Source of the DNA: Ahaetulla prasina
Taxonomy: Eukaryota; Chordata; Lepidosauria; Squamata; Colubridae
Direction of reading: 5' to 3'
Assembly: GCF_028640845.1 (NCBI RefSeq)
Contig: NC_080540.1
Location: forward strand, 277,899,524 to 277,963,523
DNA: 64,000 bases
The notes beneath the pieces were generated by a model that had not been told where the DNA came from, made no database searches, and saw only the letters and a program-made list of their open reading frames with translations. Of this stretch, positions 58,713 through 64,000 are shown in pieces. The position numbers and the translations under genes are program-made. Position 1 is the first letter of the stretch. Every line of letters starts with the position of its first letter.

Positions 58713-59223
58713 CGCCCTCCTAAATTCATTTCCCCCACCCCACCCCACCCCTTTTTTCTTGGCTGCTTCTTCTTTTTCTCCCTCCCCCCCCCCCGGCGCC
58801 GCAGGCCGTCTAGGGCTCTCCTTACCCAGCCCGTGCAAGTGCGGTCAGCTGCCAAATCGCACGTTTCCTCTCCTCCCACTGAGGAGGTTTCAAGCTCTGG
58901 ATTTAAATACAACCGAAAGGGGACGCTGGGGCTACAAACAAGACAGGGGAGGGGAGGGGGGAAGGGGAAAGGGACGGAGGGAGGGAGGGGAGGTCGAGGG
59001 GAAGCGCAAGAAACTTGTCAGGTAAAACTCAACAGGGAAGGGCGGAAAAAAAACAGGGAACTGGGAAACGCCCCAACTAGGGAGAAAAGGGAAGGTGTTT
59101 TTAAAAAACAAACGCCCCGAAACCCGGCGACGGACCCTTTTCCAAACCCGGCTGCCGAGCCGAGAAGTGACGGACGGACGGGCGGCCGACTCGCGAGGCC
59201 AGAAGGTAGCCCAGCCGCCCCTC
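58400..59223 (+). promoter_or_regulatory. GC-/CpG-rich promoter-like block
   Basis: An abrupt switch from AT-rich DNA to CpG-rich sequence with (CA)n at 58681-58709, poly-purine GGGAGG runs (58940-59000) and repeats of TATAATTGTTGACA (58478, 58549). Together with 60600-60927 it looks like a CpG-island promoter/5'-UTR that came along with the DOC2-like exon. Promoter activity is inference. Confidence 0.35.
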
Positions 59224-61212
<1,989 letters not shown>

Positions 61213-61404
61213 TAACCTTCTCTTCCAAGAGACACTGTGCAGGGTATTTTCACTGTTGGTGTGCATACAGGCTTAGATTTGTGCTGGGTTCTTAGTACTT
61301 AGAGCACTGACCTTCAGAGGCACCCTGGTCCCTTGGAAGCTAAAGGAGGACTCATTTTCATGCTTGCAGTGTTCAATTTGGGAAGGGCATCCAAAGAAGT
61401 GGTA

Positions 61405-61925
61405 GATCCTTGTGTGTCCAATCACACTTAGCCAATAAAAATTCTATTCTATTCTATTCTATTCTATTCTATTCTATTCATTTTATTTTGTCAAATACAT
61501 ATTAAATAATTATATAAATATAAGCATGAATTGAATACATAAAAGGAATACAACTAAAGGGAACATTAGGACAGGGACGGTAGGCACGCTGGTGCTCTTA
61601 TGCACGCCCCTTACAGACCTCTTAGGAATGGGGTGAGGTCAATACTAGATAGTCTTTGGTTAAGGCTTTGGGGATTTTGGGAAGAGACCACAGAGTCAGG
61701 TAGCACATTCAGGCATTAACAACTCTGTTACTGAAGTCACATTTTCTGCAATCTAGATTGGAGGTTCACTTTTAAGTTTGAATCTATTGTGTTCTCGTGT
61801 ATTGTTGTGGTTGAAGCTGAAGTAGTCATTGATAGGAAGTACATTGTAGCAGATAATTTTATGAGCTATGCTCAGGTCATACCAAAGGCGGCGTAGTTCT
61901 AAATTTTCTAAAGCTGGGAATCCTC
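61405..61925. mobile_element. CR1 (Snake1-like) fragments with (ATTCT)n
   Basis: At 61410-61482 a CR1 tail (CCAATCACACTTAGCCAATA) runs into (ATTCT)n on the + strand. Bases 61570-61920 match, on the minus strand, the copies at 24240 and 43390, with a degenerate C-terminal reverse-transcriptase reading (NNTREHNRFKL). Both lie inside the TIR element. Confidence 0.6.
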
Positions 61926-62682
61926 CTTCCCCCTTTTGCACTTTTATTGTTTTTCGTTCAAATAAATATTCATGTTATTTTACTTGGCTCTATCTTTATT
62001 TTTTACATTGACCAGTAGCTGCCTCATTTCCCACTCTCGGCTTATACTCGAGTCAATAGTTTTTCCCAGTTTTTGTGGTAAAATTAGGTACCTCGGCTTA
62101 TATTCGGGTCGGCTTATACTCGAGTATATACGGTAGTTAAAAATAAAACAAACATATGCTAAGAAAAATTTCCCCCAAAACTATTATACCAATTTTCCCT
62201 CTCTAGCTCTGACTTCCTCCTAACATAACCAAAATCCTTCAGGAGAGGGGGAAAAAAATTAACAATTAACAGTAACAAAATATATAAATCAATAGAACAA
62301 ATTAATCCTAAAGTATTTAAAACCAACTAAAGCATAAAAATCCAATCCAATTCAAAGAATGTCTCCCTTATAGCTTCTATAACCATATAATTTTTCCCCC
62401 AGGTCTTTCTTACATAAACTCTTTCAAAAATATTCTATTCAAAATACAATACAACACATTTTAAAATTTCAATACCAAGAACTACAGTAGCTATTCAAAT
62501 TTAGTCCTTCCTCGTCAAAATCCAGTATAAATCCAAATACCTAGTCTTTTATGATAGATATAAAACATATAATCAACCCATTTCTTCCAGATCTTCCTCA
62601 CATATTGTCTTTCAGGGACAGTAATATTTTTGTCTGTTAACAATTCAAAACAACCTCGTTTCAAGGATAATACTTTTGTCTC

Positions 62683-63148
62683 TTACCATTTTTTTTGATG
62701 CATTAATCTCTGTCTTTCCTTCATTACTCCTTTTGAAAAGTCAGTCACAATATTGCCTAATAGTTCCTTATGTCCAAAAATCCACAAATTACTACCATAT
62801 ATTCCATCAGTCCAAAGAGAGAATTCTTGAAAAGCATTAAGCCTATAAATTTTTTTCGGTTCGGGAGACAGCCTCCTGTAACACAAATTCTGACATTTCA
62901 TCCAAACTATTTAAAGGAAACTTCTTTACATCAACTTGTTTATTCACGATCATATCTTCATATTTATCCACTTTTGTTTGTATCTCCTCCATTGCATTTA
63001 AGTCCTGATCACACTGGTTAATTTCCTCCAAGCCTTGATCCAAAAAGTCCCCATTTTTTATCAGTTCGTATTTTTGAATAATTAAATACATTCTTTCTGT
63101 GTAATCCTGTATAAAGTCACGAATCCATTCTTCTGAAAGAACCTTCAT
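62683..63148 (-). pseudogene. L1 ORF1-like coiled-coil fragment
   Basis: MKVLSEEWIRDFIQDYTERM opens a segment with charged helical sequence (about 100 codons); reading then continues in another frame (62901-62683: KKIYRLNAFQEFSLWTDGIY). L1 ORF1p is an RNA-binding trimeric coiled-coil protein; this copy is interrupted by a frameshift and is not functional as read. Assignment rests on its position in a poly(A) retroelement and coiled-coil character, not on a clear RRM motif. Confidence 0.45.
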
Positions 63149-63734
63149 GGCAAAGTTCTTGCTGAAAATCCCCTTATGAAATACTTAAACAATGTAATAT
63201 AATCCAACAATCCACAATCCAATACAATAAGATGAAGTCTCCATTCAGTTTCGATTTCACAGCAAGGCTATCGGTCTATTTGCAGTTAGTCTCAAACGCC
63301 ATTTTAAAAGAAGGAAAAAAAAATTTTTTCTCTCTTTAAAAAAAGGAGGAAGTCAGGAAATCAACAATACTTGCAAACCAGTAATTGTTCACTCATGCTT
63401 CTTCCGTCTGCTTGTAGAAATCCACAAAAAGAAATCAATTGTTAGCAGAACTTGGACATCTTCCTCTTTTCCTGCTTTTGCAGGAGACGCGCTGGATACT
63501 GGAGATAGGAGGAATTCAATGGGATTCGACCTTTTGGGACTTTGCATAACAAAAACAAAGCCCCTAGGGGAATCTACCACTCTCCCCCCTGCTCTTTCCC
63601 CTGCTCTCTCAACCAGAGAGGGAAAATTAAGTCGGGAACAGCTGTTCATAGCTGTTTACACCGGCTTTTACCATATCCAGTGCGGAGTGCCATAAATTAG
63701 CACCCAGCGAGAAAGGTGGCGCCAAGCAGAAGTC

Positions 63735-64000
63735 GGAGGTCTTCTAGTCCAACCCCCTGCTTAGGCAGGAAACTACACCACTTCAGACAAATGGTTATCC
63801 AACCTCTTCTTAAAAACTTCCAGTGCTGGAGCATTCACAATTTCTGGAGGCAAGTTGTTCCACTGATTAATTGTTCTAACTGTCAGGAAATGACTCCTTA
63901 GTTCTAAGTTGCTTCTCTCCTTGATTAGTTTCCATCCATTGCTTCTTATTCTGCCCTCCTATGTTCATGGAGTTGTCAACATTCCAAAATGCAGCTTCTG
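63735..64000 (-). mobile_element. CR1 LINE 3' piece, right half of the split copy
   Basis: Resumes with the target-duplication GGAGGTCTT and continues CTAGTCCAACCCCCTGC, collinear with the intact copy at 22995-23455; runs off the window end. Confidence 0.85.

Overview
This is a vertebrate nuclear window from a squamate reptile, most likely a snake. It has spliced genes with canonical GT..AG introns. The repeats are squamate types: L2/CR1 LINEs with (TTA)n or (ATTCT)n tails, BovB, L1, tRNA-derived SINEs and many hAT-type foldback MITEs. CR1-like 3' tails that run straight into (ATTCT)n arrays are a known snake signature (Snake1/L3 CR1 microsatellite seeding). No bacterial-style genes, operons or CRISPR arrays are present.

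Layout. Bases 1-23.6 kb are intronic or upstream sequence full of repeats, probably DAB2 intron 1. Bases 23,620-45,808 carry the coding part of DAB2 (clathrin adaptor Disabled-2) on the + strand in 13 coding exons. A probable 3'-UTR exon follows at 47,443. About 8 kb of intergenic DNA follows. At 55,712 there is a short signal-peptide exon with a perfect GTAAGT donor. Its position and orientation just downstream of DAB2 match complement C9 in other vertebrates (DAB2 then C9, same strand), so I call it probable C9 exon 1. The rest of C9 lies beyond the window.

The most unusual region is 58.1-63.7 kb, a nest of four layers. The 3' part of a CR1 LINE is split by a poly(A)-tailed L1-type element that has ORF1 but no ORF2 (half-LINE, 9-bp target duplication). 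That element is split by a 3.87-kb segment bounded by perfect 27-bp terminal inverted repeats ending in TA. Inside lie a GC-rich promoter-like block, a ~162-bp minisatellite of about 8-9 copies and a first-exon-like sequence encoding the Munc13-interacting N-terminus of a DOC2 (most like DOC2B) protein. This looks like a non-autonomous DNA transposon that captured a host promoter plus first exon (a Pack-type element). The outer layers rejoin correctly on both sides, which argues against a random assembly misjoin.

Two points in DAB2 merit checking. There is a one-base excess in an A-run in the PTB-domain exon. There is also no recognisable exon for the myosin VI-binding segment. All family names come from reading the sequence by eye; no database search was run.
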